Source: JBHIKY01 sp042139015 (GTDB lineage: Bacteria > Bacillota > Bacilli > Bacillales > Marinococcaceae). From it: 64,000 bases of DNA. The notes under the pieces were generated by a model that did no database searches, had not been told where the DNA came from, and saw nothing but the letters and a program-made list of their open reading frames with translations. The position numbers and the translations under genes are program-made. The stretch spans positions 1-64,000 of the forward strand of contig NZ_JBHIKY010000002.1 in NCBI RefSeq assembly GCF_042139015.1, written 5' to 3'. This document shows, piece by piece, positions 25,613-33,766 of this stretch (its first letter is position 1; every line of letters starts with the position of its first letter).

Positions 25613-26389
25613 CTAACTGATATCAAAAGATGAAAAGCCGGAATCTACAACGTCATAAGTGATTTCTTCTTTCTCATCATTTCGTAATTCAATTATACAA
25701 TCAAAATCTTCCAAAGAATATGGAGATTCCCGCACAAATATGTCCGGATGCTCGACTACTTTAACAGCAGGAAGTCTCATAATTTCGTCGACGAGAAGCC
25801 GGTGTTTTTCAGAAGCTCTCATCATTGTGACGATTCCATCGATGATATATATATAGCCTTCTTCTCGTTCATCATCAGCGAGCTGGCTTCGAACCGTCTG
25901 GCGGAGCAACGTGGAGGAAATAAAACTCCAGTGCTTGTTGGCACAAACGCTCGCCGCCACTAATGATTCTGTTTTTCCCACTCTGGGCATGCCCCTGATA
26001 CCGACTAAATAATGACGGTCCTTTTTAAACAGCTCTGCCATAAAATCAACGAGAAGACCAAGCTCATCTCGTACAAAGCGGAAGGTCTTCTTGTCGTCTG
26101 CATCACGTTCTATGTATCTTCCATGCATCACTGCCAGTCTGTCGCGAAGTCTCGGTTCCCTTAATTTACGAACTGTAATCGTATCCATTGTTTCTAAAAT
26201 GGAACGAAATCTGGTCACCTGATCGTCATTGCGGCTGCGGATCAGCATTCCTCTGCGTCTATCTTCTACACCGTTAATCGTTACTATATTAATGGAGAGC
26301 ATACCGAGCAGAGATGAAATATCACCTAGTAAGCCGGGACGATTCTGGTGGATTTCATATTCCAAATACCATTCTTTTTTATCCGGCAC
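25613..26389 (-). CDS. ymfK: YmfK family protein (DUF3388)
   Basis: The 258-residue protein of unknown function begins with an ACT-like segment (WYLEYEIHQNRPGLLGDISSL) and carries a P-loop-like sequence GIRGMPRVGKTES near 140-152. The combination suggests ligand sensing attached to an NTPase-like domain. Translation starts at a GTG (26389) preceded by GGAGGGG. It is 16 bp from rodZ in the conserved ymfJ-ymfK-ymfM order. No catalytic role is established. Confidence 0.9.
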   Translation of the reverse strand: MPDKKEWYLEYEIHQNRPGLLGDISSLLGMLSINIVTINGVEDRRRGMLIRSRNDDQVTRFRSILETMDTITVRKLREPRLRDRLAVMHGRYIERDADDKKTFRFVRDELGLLVDFMAELFKKDRHYLVGIRGMPRVGKTESLVAASVCANKHWSFISSTLLRQTVRSQLADDEREEGYIYIIDGIVTMMRASEKHRLLVDEIMRLPAVKVVEHPDIFVRESPYSLEDFDCIIELRNDEKEEITYDVVDSGFSSFDIS

Positions 26390-26510
26390 TTTCGGATCCC
26401 CTCCATAATCTAATGAGATGATAATGTTATTTTACGCTAATTTTTTTGTTTTGAACAGGCTTATTCGAATTTTGCAACAATGGTCCTTTTCATTTCATTC
26501 GACTAAATAG

Positions 26511-26553
26511 AAAAAAGGCTGCAGTGCAAAGATAATCTGCTGCAGCCTTTTTT
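26511..26553 (-). terminator. ymfJ terminator
   Basis: AAAAAAGGCTGCAG (26511-26524) and CTGCAGCCTTTTTT (26540-26553) form a perfect 14-bp stem right after ymfJ. Confidence 0.9.
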
Positions 26554-26556
26554 CTC

Positions 26557-26805
26557 TTACTTTGATTGGACAAGCTTCACCATCATATTTGCAATTGTAT
26601 GCTGCTCTTTTTCATCTGCAACCTTCCACAAATCGGCAAGAACTCGTTCTTGTTCATTTTTCGGTTCTACCTGGCCGGATAAATACTCGCCGACCTCATA
26701 AGCGATGTCGCTGATGACTTCATTATTCATTCCGTCATGCTTTGCCTGATCGAGTCTCGTGCCGAGAAAATCCTTCCACTGATCCCAATTATCGAGTACA
26801 GACAT
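26557..26805 (-). CDS. ymfJ: YmfJ family protein (DUF3243)
   Basis: An 82-residue soluble protein of unknown function, starting MSVLDNWDQWKDFLG. It is conserved in the Bacillales at this place. The start is set at 26805 because GAAGGAGGG precedes it; the longer ORF from 26892 adds hydrophobic residues encoded upstream of that ribosome binding site and overlapping ymfI. A strong terminator follows, so the ymfF-H-I-J unit ends here. Confidence 0.92.
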   Translation of the reverse strand: MSVLDNWDQWKDFLGTRLDQAKHDGMNNEVISDIAYEVGEYLSGQVEPKNEQERVLADLWKVADEKEQHTIANMMVKLVQSK

Positions 26806-26878
26806 AGAAATCCCTCCTTCTTGTATGTTCAAGATTACTATGCCCAAAAGAAGAATTCCTATGTAAATTTCTTTTCGT

Positions 26879-27598
26879 TTACCAGCCCCCATCCACCTTA
26901 AGAATATGGCCGTGCACGTAGCTTGCCCGCTCAGAAAGTAAAAATTCTACAGAACTGGCTACTTCCTCAGCTTTTCCAATTCTTCCGGCAGAGATATTGT
27001 CTTCAAGCTCCCTCAGTTCGGGTTCCGACAAATGAGCAATCATTTTGGACTTGACCACTCCCGGCGCCACCGCATTGATGCGGATCCCTGAGCGGGCGGT
27101 CTCCTTGGACAGCGCTTTTACAAAGCCGTTTATTCCACTTTTCACAGTAGAATATACCACTTCCATTGCAGCGCCCTCCTGCCCCCAGATCGATGAAACA
27201 AATACAAAGCAGCCTTTCTTTCGATGAATCATGGCGGGAAGCAGCAATTGTGTCAGCTCCATTGCACTTCCTAAATGAAGCTGAATAAGCTCACTCATCT
27301 CCTGCTGTGTTATCTCTTGAAATAGTTGATAATGAGCGGTCCCGCAGGCATATACTACCTTATCCACGCGAGGTTCTATTGTCTTAAAAAGCAGGGCCGC
27401 ACTCTGTGGCTTGGATAAGTCTGCCTGCAGAATGTCGGCTTCAGCTCCGCGTGCTTTACACTCTCTTTTAACTTGCTCTGCCTGTTCTTTAGAAAAGGCA
27501 TAATGCAGCAGCAGATTCATATCAGGTCCGGCAAGCTCAAGAGCGATCGCACTGCCGATCGCTCCACTTGCTCCTGTAATCAGGATACACTCCCCCAT
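26879..27598 (-). CDS. ymfI: SDR-family reductase YmfI, EF-P modification
   Basis: A short-chain dehydrogenase of 239 residues with the Rossmann motif TGASGAIGSAIA (8-19), the active-site Ser in FVSSIWG and the Tyr-x3-Lys pair in VVYSTVKSGING. In B. subtilis the orthologue reduces the 5-aminopentanone modification on elongation factor P to 5-aminopentanol; position after ymfH and before ymfJ supports orthology. It could be mistaken for a FabG. The gene is 2 bp from ymfH, indicating cotranscription. Confidence 0.9.
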   Translation of the reverse strand: MGECILITGASGAIGSAIALELAGPDMNLLLHYAFSKEQAEQVKRECKARGAEADILQADLSKPQSAALLFKTIEPRVDKVVYACGTAHYQLFQEITQQEMSELIQLHLGSAMELTQLLLPAMIHRKKGCFVFVSSIWGQEGAAMEVVYSTVKSGINGFVKALSKETARSGIRINAVAPGVVKSKMIAHLSEPELRELEDNISAGRIGKAEEVASSVEFLLSERASYVHGHILKVDGGW

Positions 27599-27600
27599 TT

Positions 27601-28890
27601 TCAGGCCTCTTTTTTAATAACCTGGGAAACGGAACGAGATTTTTCCGAAAAATGGTTTTGCAGCTGTTTGTTGATGTCTTCTACCGTTAAAGATTCAAGG
27701 ATCGGAATAGTATCAAAAAGATGCACATTATGAAAGGCACAGCTCGTAAATTGATTCGCAATGAATTCAGGGGAATTTAACTGCTTTAAAAAATTTCCGA
27801 TTTTCTTTTTCCGGACTCGTTCAAAGTTTTCGTCATCCACACCTTTTTCCATTGCGGATGCAAATGCGTCCGTTAATTTTTTTTCAAGCTGATCAGGATC
27901 AGGCGTATCTCCCCCTGCGGCTACAAAGGAAAAAGAGCGTTCTACCGATATATCGATGGAAAACGAATCATCGATTAAACCTTCTTCATAAAGCTCTTCA
28001 TATAAATCTGATCCCGCTCCAAAGAGGGCATCCAGCAGCAGCTGCATTTTAAGTTCATATTCGAGCATCTCTCTGCCATTCAGGTCTGATGCCTTCAATT
28101 TAAAACCAACCAGGCATTTAGGAGTATTTACACTCATTTTCACGACCTTCTTAGCCGTAACAACCTCCTCAGGTTCTGTTTGAAGAAAGCGTTTGATATC
28201 TTCAGGCTCTTTAAAAGTTTTTTGCTCCTGATTTCTCTTTACAAGATCTATAATATGCTCTGGATCAGCGTCTCCAGTCACAAAGAAAATCATATTGGAG
28301 GGATGATAAAAGGTGTTGTAGCACTCATATAAGTCATCTTTTGTTATTTCGTAAATAGAGTCAGCTGTACCGGCAATATCTATTTTCACCGGGTGGTTTG
28401 CATACATGCTGCCGAGCAGATTAAAAAAAAGCTGCCAGTCCGGATTATCATCATACATGCTGATCTCCTGTTCGATAATCCCTTTTTCCTTTTCAACACT
28501 TTCCGCCGTAAAATAAGGATGCTGCACAAAATCAAGCAGGGTCGTAATATTTTCATCCGTATTCGATGTACTTGAAAATAAATATGCCGTTTTTGTAAAG
28601 CTCGTAAAAGCATTTGCTGCTGCACCTTGTTCACCGAAGGTTTGAAAGACATCACCTTTTTCATCCTCGAACATTTTATGCTCGAGAAAATGAGCAATAC
28701 CATCCGGTACTTTGACCTCTTCATTTTTTCCTATCGGAGTAAAATGATTATCGATCGAACCATAATTTGTCGTAAAGCTGGCAAAAGTTTTATGAAATCC
28801 GGCCTTGGGGATAACGTAAACTTGGAGGCCGTTTGCGAGCGTTTCTTTATAAAGCTTCTCTTCAAGCTGGTCAAATATTTTTTCTTCCAT
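27601..28890 (-). CDS. ymfH: M16 family zinc metallopeptidase YmfH
   Basis: This 429-residue protein has the inverted zinc motif HFLEH (67-71) and a downstream glutamate in EKEKGIIEQEISM, so it should be catalytically competent. It pairs with YmfF, encoded just upstream, which lacks the motif, recalling two-subunit M16 proteases. The B. subtilis homologues resemble the AlbE/AlbF pair used in subtilosin maturation, but the substrate here is unknown. AGGAAAG precedes the ATG. Confidence 0.93.
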   Translation of the reverse strand: MEEKIFDQLEEKLYKETLANGLQVYVIPKAGFHKTFASFTTNYGSIDNHFTPIGKNEEVKVPDGIAHFLEHKMFEDEKGDVFQTFGEQGAAANAFTSFTKTAYLFSSTSNTDENITTLLDFVQHPYFTAESVEKEKGIIEQEISMYDDNPDWQLFFNLLGSMYANHPVKIDIAGTADSIYEITKDDLYECYNTFYHPSNMIFFVTGDADPEHIIDLVKRNQEQKTFKEPEDIKRFLQTEPEEVVTAKKVVKMSVNTPKCLVGFKLKASDLNGREMLEYELKMQLLLDALFGAGSDLYEELYEEGLIDDSFSIDISVERSFSFVAAGGDTPDPDQLEKKLTDAFASAMEKGVDDENFERVRKKKIGNFLKQLNSPEFIANQFTSCAFHNVHLFDTIPILESLTVEDINKQLQNHFSEKSRSVSQVIKKEA

Positions 28891-28891
28891 T

Positions 28892-30166
28892 TTAATTTCT
28901 TTCCTCCTTGCCGCACAAAAAGTAGATCGTATCGAGATTCAGCTCTTCGGCACATGAAATTATATCTTCTTTTTTTACCTCATCAATCTGCTGTATCCAT
29001 TCAGCAAGCGGTCTGTTTTTTCTGGACACTACTCCCTGATAAGACAGCTCCACCATTCCTCTTGCTGAGTCTGCTGTTTCTAACAGCTGGTTTTTCAGCA
29101 TCCTTTTTGTCTGCTCTACTTCTTCCTCCGTAAATTCACCTTTTCTCATATCCTCGAGCTGTTCTTTAATAATGGTGACTGCCCTGTCGTATTTGCCTGC
29201 CTCTATCCCTGACATAACAAAAACGAGTCCTTTTTGACTCTCATATCGGGAGGCTGCATAGTAAGCGAGACTCTCTTTTTCACGGACGTTAATAAAAAGC
29301 TTGGAATGCGGGAAACCACCGAATAAACCGTTCATTACCTGCATGGCGGGAAACTTTTCATTTTCGAAGGTCACCGGTGTCCGGTAGCCGATGTGCAGCT
29401 TGCCCTGCTGAACATCATCGGTTTCGGTTACATGATTTTCCCCGGTCTGGACCTTGTCATTAACGGTCTCTGGAGGAGTATCAGCTGCGGAAGACTTTAC
29501 TTGAAACAGATCAGCCTGCTTTCTCACCTGTTCCTCTGTAATGTCTCCAACAATATATAAGCGGATGTCATCATCGGCAAGCATTTGTTGATATTCCTGA
29601 TAAAGATCAGCCGTGCTTAACGCTTTAACTTCTTCGGTTTTTCCATAAGGGTGGACGCCAAATGGCTCTCCCTGGCACATGATCTCAAGCATGCGTACAT
29701 TGGCATATCTGATTTTGTCATCATAAATAGAACCTATTTTTTGAATAAGATTTCTTTTTTCTTCTTCGACTATTTTTTTTGAAAAAGTATTCTCTTCGAT
29801 CAGAGGTTTTTCAAGGATGTCTCTTAGAAAAGAAATACTTTTTTCAAATAGTGAAGGGTCCTCCTGCAAATATTTTTCATTGGCTGTTTCCATGCGGAAG
29901 CTGATTACGTGGTTCTCTCCTTTTTTTGAGATATCGTTACTGAAAGAGGCGCCGTACAGCTCATCGAGAAACAGTCTAATTTTCTTTCGTGTCGGCAGGC
30001 CCGCCGTGCCGCTTTTTAACACATTGGCAAGCAGTGCCCTCGGTGCCGCATTTTCATGGGAAAGCTTAGTTTTTAACTGCAGAACAAGTGTGGTGGTTTT
30101 ATACTTTTTTGTTGAAATCAAATGGATTGGAAAAGGCAGATCTGTGATTATTTTTTCATTGTGCAT
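28892..30166 (-). CDS. ymfF: Inactive M16-like subunit YmfF
   Basis: A 424-residue M16-fold protein. At the position where the zinc motif HxxEH is expected, it reads LLANVLKSGTAG, so metal binding is lost and a structural or substrate-binding role is likely. The C-terminal domain (MNGLFGGFPHSKLFINVREKESLAYY) keeps the R/Y region that helps form M16 active sites in trans. AAGGAGG precedes the ATG and it is 1 bp from ymfH. In B. subtilis three genes (ymfC, ymfD, ymfE) separate it from spoIIIE; here the gap is about 20 bp. Confidence 0.93.
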   Translation of the reverse strand: MHNEKIITDLPFPIHLISTKKYKTTTLVLQLKTKLSHENAAPRALLANVLKSGTAGLPTRKKIRLFLDELYGASFSNDISKKGENHVISFRMETANEKYLQEDPSLFEKSISFLRDILEKPLIEENTFSKKIVEEEKRNLIQKIGSIYDDKIRYANVRMLEIMCQGEPFGVHPYGKTEEVKALSTADLYQEYQQMLADDDIRLYIVGDITEEQVRKQADLFQVKSSAADTPPETVNDKVQTGENHVTETDDVQQGKLHIGYRTPVTFENEKFPAMQVMNGLFGGFPHSKLFINVREKESLAYYAASRYESQKGLVFVMSGIEAGKYDRAVTIIKEQLEDMRKGEFTEEEVEQTKRMLKNQLLETADSARGMVELSYQGVVSRKNRPLAEWIQQIDEVKKEDIISCAEELNLDTIYFLCGKEERN

Positions 30167-30185
30167 TTCATTTCCTCCTTGAACC

Positions 30186-32525
30186 CTATCGAGACTGAAT
30201 TTCTTCTTCTGTGCGGCTTACAAGTACTTCACGCGGCTTGCTTCCTTCGTACGGTCCGACAATGCCGCGCATTTCCATTTCGTCAATCAGGCGGGCAGCG
30301 CGGGTATAGCCAATTCGAAAGCGGCGCTGCAGCATCGATACAGATGCACTTTGCATTTGTAAAATCAGGGCGACTGCTTCATCATATAATTCGTCGCTGA
30401 CTTCTGCTTTAACCTCAGGCTTGTCATCTGGAATCATTTCTTCCTGGTAAGAGGCTTTCTGCTGGGAGATTACTGCATCGACGATTGCTTCAACTTCATG
30501 ATCTGATACGAATGCTCCCTGAACTCTTGTAGCTTTGTTTGCTCCGACGGGCTGAAACAGCATATCACCTTTCCCCAATAATTTTTCTGCACCGGACGAA
30601 TCCAGGATCGTTCTTGAGTCAATTTGGCTGGAAACCCCAAAGGCAATCCGCGAAGGAATGTTTGCTTTAATGACCCCGGTGATGACATCAACTGAAGGAC
30701 GCTGTGTCGCAATAATCATGTGAATGCCTGCAGCTCTTGCCATTTGAGCAAGTCTTGTGATTGCATCTTCCACATCACTGGAGGCTACCATCATTAAATC
30801 AGCCAGCTCATCAACTATAACGACAATGTAAGGAAGCTCCGGCTGCTTTTCTCCCTTTTCATTATTCTGTCTTTTTATGAAATCATTATAACCTCCAATA
30901 TTTCTTGTACCACTGTGTGAAAAAAGATCATAACGTCTTTCCATCTCAGCAACGACTTTTTTTAAAGCCTGTGCTGCCTTTTTTGGTTCTGTTACGACTG
31001 GAGCCAGCAGATGCGGGACTCCGTTATACACATTTAGTTCAACCATTTTCGGATCAATCATCATCAGCTTCACTTCATGGGGCCTGGCCTTCATTAATAT
31101 GCTGGAAATGATGCCGTTAATACATACACTTTTTCCGCTCCCTGTAGCACCTGCCACAAGCAGGTGCGGCATTTTATCAAGTGAGGCGAGAACCGGTTCA
31201 CCTGAAATATCCCGGCCGAGACCAACAGAAAGTACATGATCTTTCTTTTTGAATCCCGCTTCAAGTACTTCCCGCAGGGTCACCATCGCCACTTCCTGGT
31301 TCGGGACCTCTATTCCAATCGCTGATTTTCCGGGAATCGGGGCTTCCATGCGAATATCCTTCGCAGCTAATGCAAGTGCCAGATCGTCCGCCAGATTGAC
31401 TATTTTACTCACTTTCACACCGGTATCGGGCTGTACTTCATATTTTGTCACGGCAGGTCCAAGATGAACTTCATTAACTCTGGCTTTTACTCCAAAGCTT
31501 TCCAATGTTTTTTCTAATTTTCGTGCATTTGAAGATATTAGTCCGCGTTCATGCTTTTGAGAGTTATGCTTTGGAGAACCTAATAAATCAGGAGATGGAA
31601 GGACATAATCTTTATTCTCAGTTTCTCCTGTGATAAGCGGTTCTGCTTCGAGCTTCGGTTCATTATTTGGTGACTCTTTACGTCTGGGTTCCGCCTTTGT
31701 GGGAACGATATCCGGACTTTTATTCGAATTATCAGCTCCCGGCGTATCGACTGGATAAGCATGCTCAGCAAAATTATAAATAACCGGCTCTTGTTCATCA
31801 ATTTCCTGTTCATGTGCTGCAGTCTGTGACTGCTCTTTGGTGCGTGTATTTTTTTCTTTAGGGTCTGTTTTCTTACGGACTGTTTTCGCTGCTGCATCAG
31901 ACCATTTCTGCCTTCCGGCGGCAAAGCTTTTTTTCAATCCCGGACCTATTTTTTTCATAAGATAGTCGCTTACATCTTTAATGGAGAGTCCCGTAATTAA
32001 AAGGAATGACAATATAAAAAACAACATTGCGATAATCCTCGTGCCGCCGCTCCCAAACAGAAAGTGGGTCGTTACAAAAAGCACAGCACCTGCCATACCG
32101 CCTCCCAGCTCACCTGCTGTACTGAGTCCGACCGCATCTATCCAAAACAGTTCCCAGGTAGTTATTATTGCAGAGGACTCCTGAAATGCTCCTGCTCTTC
32201 CCATACCTTCTATAAGCTCAAGGTGACTGAGCAGCAATATCGTAATTACAGTAAGAAATAATCCGCCCCAGCGCTTTCCTTTAAATACCGGGAGCTTTCG
32301 TTTAGCAATCATATATAAGGCGGAGCCCATAACAAATATGTTTAAAAGAGGATGCCAGTCCCCCACAAAAAAACGAAAAAATTGCACGAAAATATTTCCG
32401 GCAGCCCCAAAATGAAAAAGCGCCAGCAGGCCGAACGTAAGCAGAAGTAATCCACAAAGCTCAAATTTCATCTGCGTTTTCCACTGTTTATTGGTACGTT
32501 TTTTCCGCTTTGTGCTCTTAGCCAT
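30186..32525 (-). CDS. spoIIIE: DNA translocase FtsK/SpoIIIE
   Basis: The 779-residue motor pumps DNA through the closing septum at sporulation and cell division. It has four N-terminal membrane helices (about 22-170), an acidic, low-complexity linker (about 215-320), a RecA-like motor with Walker A GATGSGKSVC and Walker B-type VDELADLM, and a C-terminal winged-helix gamma domain (SVSMLQRRFRIGYTRAARLIDEME) that reads polarity sequences. GAGGTGATG precedes the ATG. An extended -10 promoter at 32663-32671 lies in the gap after ylzJ. Confidence 0.97.
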   Translation of the reverse strand: MAKSTKRKKRTNKQWKTQMKFELCGLLLLTFGLLALFHFGAAGNIFVQFFRFFVGDWHPLLNIFVMGSALYMIAKRKLPVFKGKRWGGLFLTVITILLLSHLELIEGMGRAGAFQESSAIITTWELFWIDAVGLSTAGELGGGMAGAVLFVTTHFLFGSGGTRIIAMLFFILSFLLITGLSIKDVSDYLMKKIGPGLKKSFAAGRQKWSDAAAKTVRKKTDPKEKNTRTKEQSQTAAHEQEIDEQEPVIYNFAEHAYPVDTPGADNSNKSPDIVPTKAEPRRKESPNNEPKLEAEPLITGETENKDYVLPSPDLLGSPKHNSQKHERGLISSNARKLEKTLESFGVKARVNEVHLGPAVTKYEVQPDTGVKVSKIVNLADDLALALAAKDIRMEAPIPGKSAIGIEVPNQEVAMVTLREVLEAGFKKKDHVLSVGLGRDISGEPVLASLDKMPHLLVAGATGSGKSVCINGIISSILMKARPHEVKLMMIDPKMVELNVYNGVPHLLAPVVTEPKKAAQALKKVVAEMERRYDLFSHSGTRNIGGYNDFIKRQNNEKGEKQPELPYIVVIVDELADLMMVASSDVEDAITRLAQMARAAGIHMIIATQRPSVDVITGVIKANIPSRIAFGVSSQIDSRTILDSSGAEKLLGKGDMLFQPVGANKATRVQGAFVSDHEVEAIVDAVISQQKASYQEEMIPDDKPEVKAEVSDELYDEAVALILQMQSASVSMLQRRFRIGYTRAARLIDEMEMRGIVGPYEGSKPREVLVSRTEEEIQSR

Positions 32526-32568
32526 TCCATCACCTCATTCATCCCATTACTTTATGTAAACAACGAAT

Positions 32569-32594
32569 GCAGCGCAAAAGGATAAATGCGCTGC
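32569..32594 (-). terminator. Possible terminator or stem-loop after ylzJ
   Basis: GCAGCGCA (32569-32576) and TGCGCTGC (32587-32594) form a perfect 8-bp stem, but no T-run follows on the minus strand. It lies downstream of the spoIIIE promoter box, so it may instead be in the spoIIIE leader. Confidence 0.4.
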
Positions 32595-32662
32595 TACGTC
32601 TTTAACTATTATTTATGGCTGGAAATTATCCTTCATACCTAACAATTACCTGTTTCTATATT

Positions 32663-32671
32663 ATTATAGCA
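32663..32671 (-). promoter_or_regulatory. Extended -10 promoter of spoIIIE
   Basis: Minus-strand TGCTATAAT (TGn plus perfect TATAAT), about 135 nt upstream of the spoIIIE start codon. Confidence 0.55.
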
Positions 32672-32706
32672 TATCTTTCCTGTTTCCCGGCAGACGATTT
32701 AAATAT

Positions 32707-32916
32707 CTATCTTTTTTCCCAGACCGATCCCGGCTGATACTCCGGCTTCAAATAATCATTAGGATTCGTGCTGTTTAAAGAGGCAACAATCCAGCTGCTT
32801 TCATGTTTTTCTACAGTGACCATGCCATGAGAAATTTCAACATTTTTTCTGTTTTTCCAGTCCGATTCATCAGCTGGAAATACAGATTCTGCGGCCATCG
32901 GTGTGTAAAGAATCAT
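32707..32916 (-). CDS. ylzJ: YlzJ-like protein
   Basis: A 69-residue protein starting MILYTPMAAESVFP and ending in NPNDYLKPEYQPGSVW, matching YlzJ of the Bacillales, which is of unknown function. Its ATG overlaps the tepA stop by 4 bp, so it is translationally coupled to the ClpP-like tepA and could be its partner; that is inference. Confidence 0.9.
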   Translation of the reverse strand: MILYTPMAAESVFPADESDWKNRKNVEISHGMVTVEKHESSWIVASLNSTNPNDYLKPEYQPGSVWEKR

Positions 32917-33656
32917 TGAATCATGTCCTCCTCTTTTTTGTGGTTTTCATCGATCCATGTGTTTAACGTTCTTAGTGCAGAGCCGATTCCGCCTACTTCA
33001 TCAATCAGGCCGTACTCCACCGCATCCGGACCGACGACATTTGTACCGATGTCTCTTGTTAAATTTCCTTTTTCAAACATAAGTTCTTTAAATTTTTCCT
33101 CAGAAATATTGGAGTGTTTCGTGACAAACTTAATTACACGCTCCTGCATTTTATCTAGATATTCAAAGGTCTGCGGCACCCCGATGACCAGTCCTGTTAA
33201 ACGGATTGGATGGATCGTCATGGTAGCTGTTTCAGCGATATAAGATCGATCCGCAGCAACAGATATAGGGACTCCGATGGAATGCCCTCCACCCAGAACG
33301 AGTGCAACAGTAGGCTTGCTCATAGTCGCAACCATTTCAGAAATTGCAAGACCCGCTTCGACATCACCTCCGACTGTATTCAAAATAATAAGAAGTCCTT
33401 CGATCTTCGGATTTTGTTCAGCCGCCACAAGCTGAGGAATTATATGTTCATATTTAGTAGTTTTGTTTTGAGGCGGCAGCTGCATATGCCCTTCAATCTG
33501 TCCGACAATCGTAATGCAGTGAATATTCGAGTTTTCCATTGAGGCAACATTTGTCTGGCCAAGCTCCTGAATTTTATTGACGAGGCTTGATTCTTTATTT
33601 TCATCTTTCTCCGTCTCAGGCTTCTGCGGTTCCTCTGGATTTTGATCATTTTGCAT
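32913..33656 (-). CDS. tepA: ClpP-like serine protease TepA
   Basis: A 247-residue crotonase/ClpP-fold protein. The nucleophile Ser lies in GGGHSIGVP, the His in MTIHPIRLTG, and the preceding LNTVGGDVEAGLAISEMV forms the oxyanion side. TepA has been linked to preprotein translocation and, in B. subtilis, to degradation of spore small acid-soluble proteins at germination. The first 35 residues are highly charged. GGAGGCATC precedes the ATG. It is coupled to ylzJ. Confidence 0.93.
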   Translation of the reverse strand: MQNDQNPEEPQKPETEKDENKESSLVNKIQELGQTNVASMENSNIHCITIVGQIEGHMQLPPQNKTTKYEHIIPQLVAAEQNPKIEGLLIILNTVGGDVEAGLAISEMVATMSKPTVALVLGGGHSIGVPISVAADRSYIAETATMTIHPIRLTGLVIGVPQTFEYLDKMQERVIKFVTKHSNISEEKFKELMFEKGNLTRDIGTNVVGPDAVEYGLIDEVGGIGSALRTLNTWIDENHKKEEDMIQ

Positions 33657-33720
33657 AGGTGATGCCTCCTTTTACATATTACATGTAGTATTGCCGAACT
33701 CTGCGTGCTCAATACGAAAG

Positions 33721-33757
33721 GAAAGCGCACTGCCCTGCAGGAGGCTGTGCGCTTAGA
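33721..33757 (-). terminator. Terminator of the RNase J gene
   Basis: AAGCGCAC (33723-33730) and GTGCGCTT (33747-33754) flank a smaller inner stem (GCC/GGC). The minus-strand tail TTTCCTTTC is moderately T-rich. Confidence 0.65.
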
Positions 33758-33766
33758 TCACCTATT

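Noticed and set aside
28627..29133. Plus-strand ORF of 168 codons
   Set aside because: Antisense to the ymfH/ymfF junction, low-complexity Phe/Leu-rich product.
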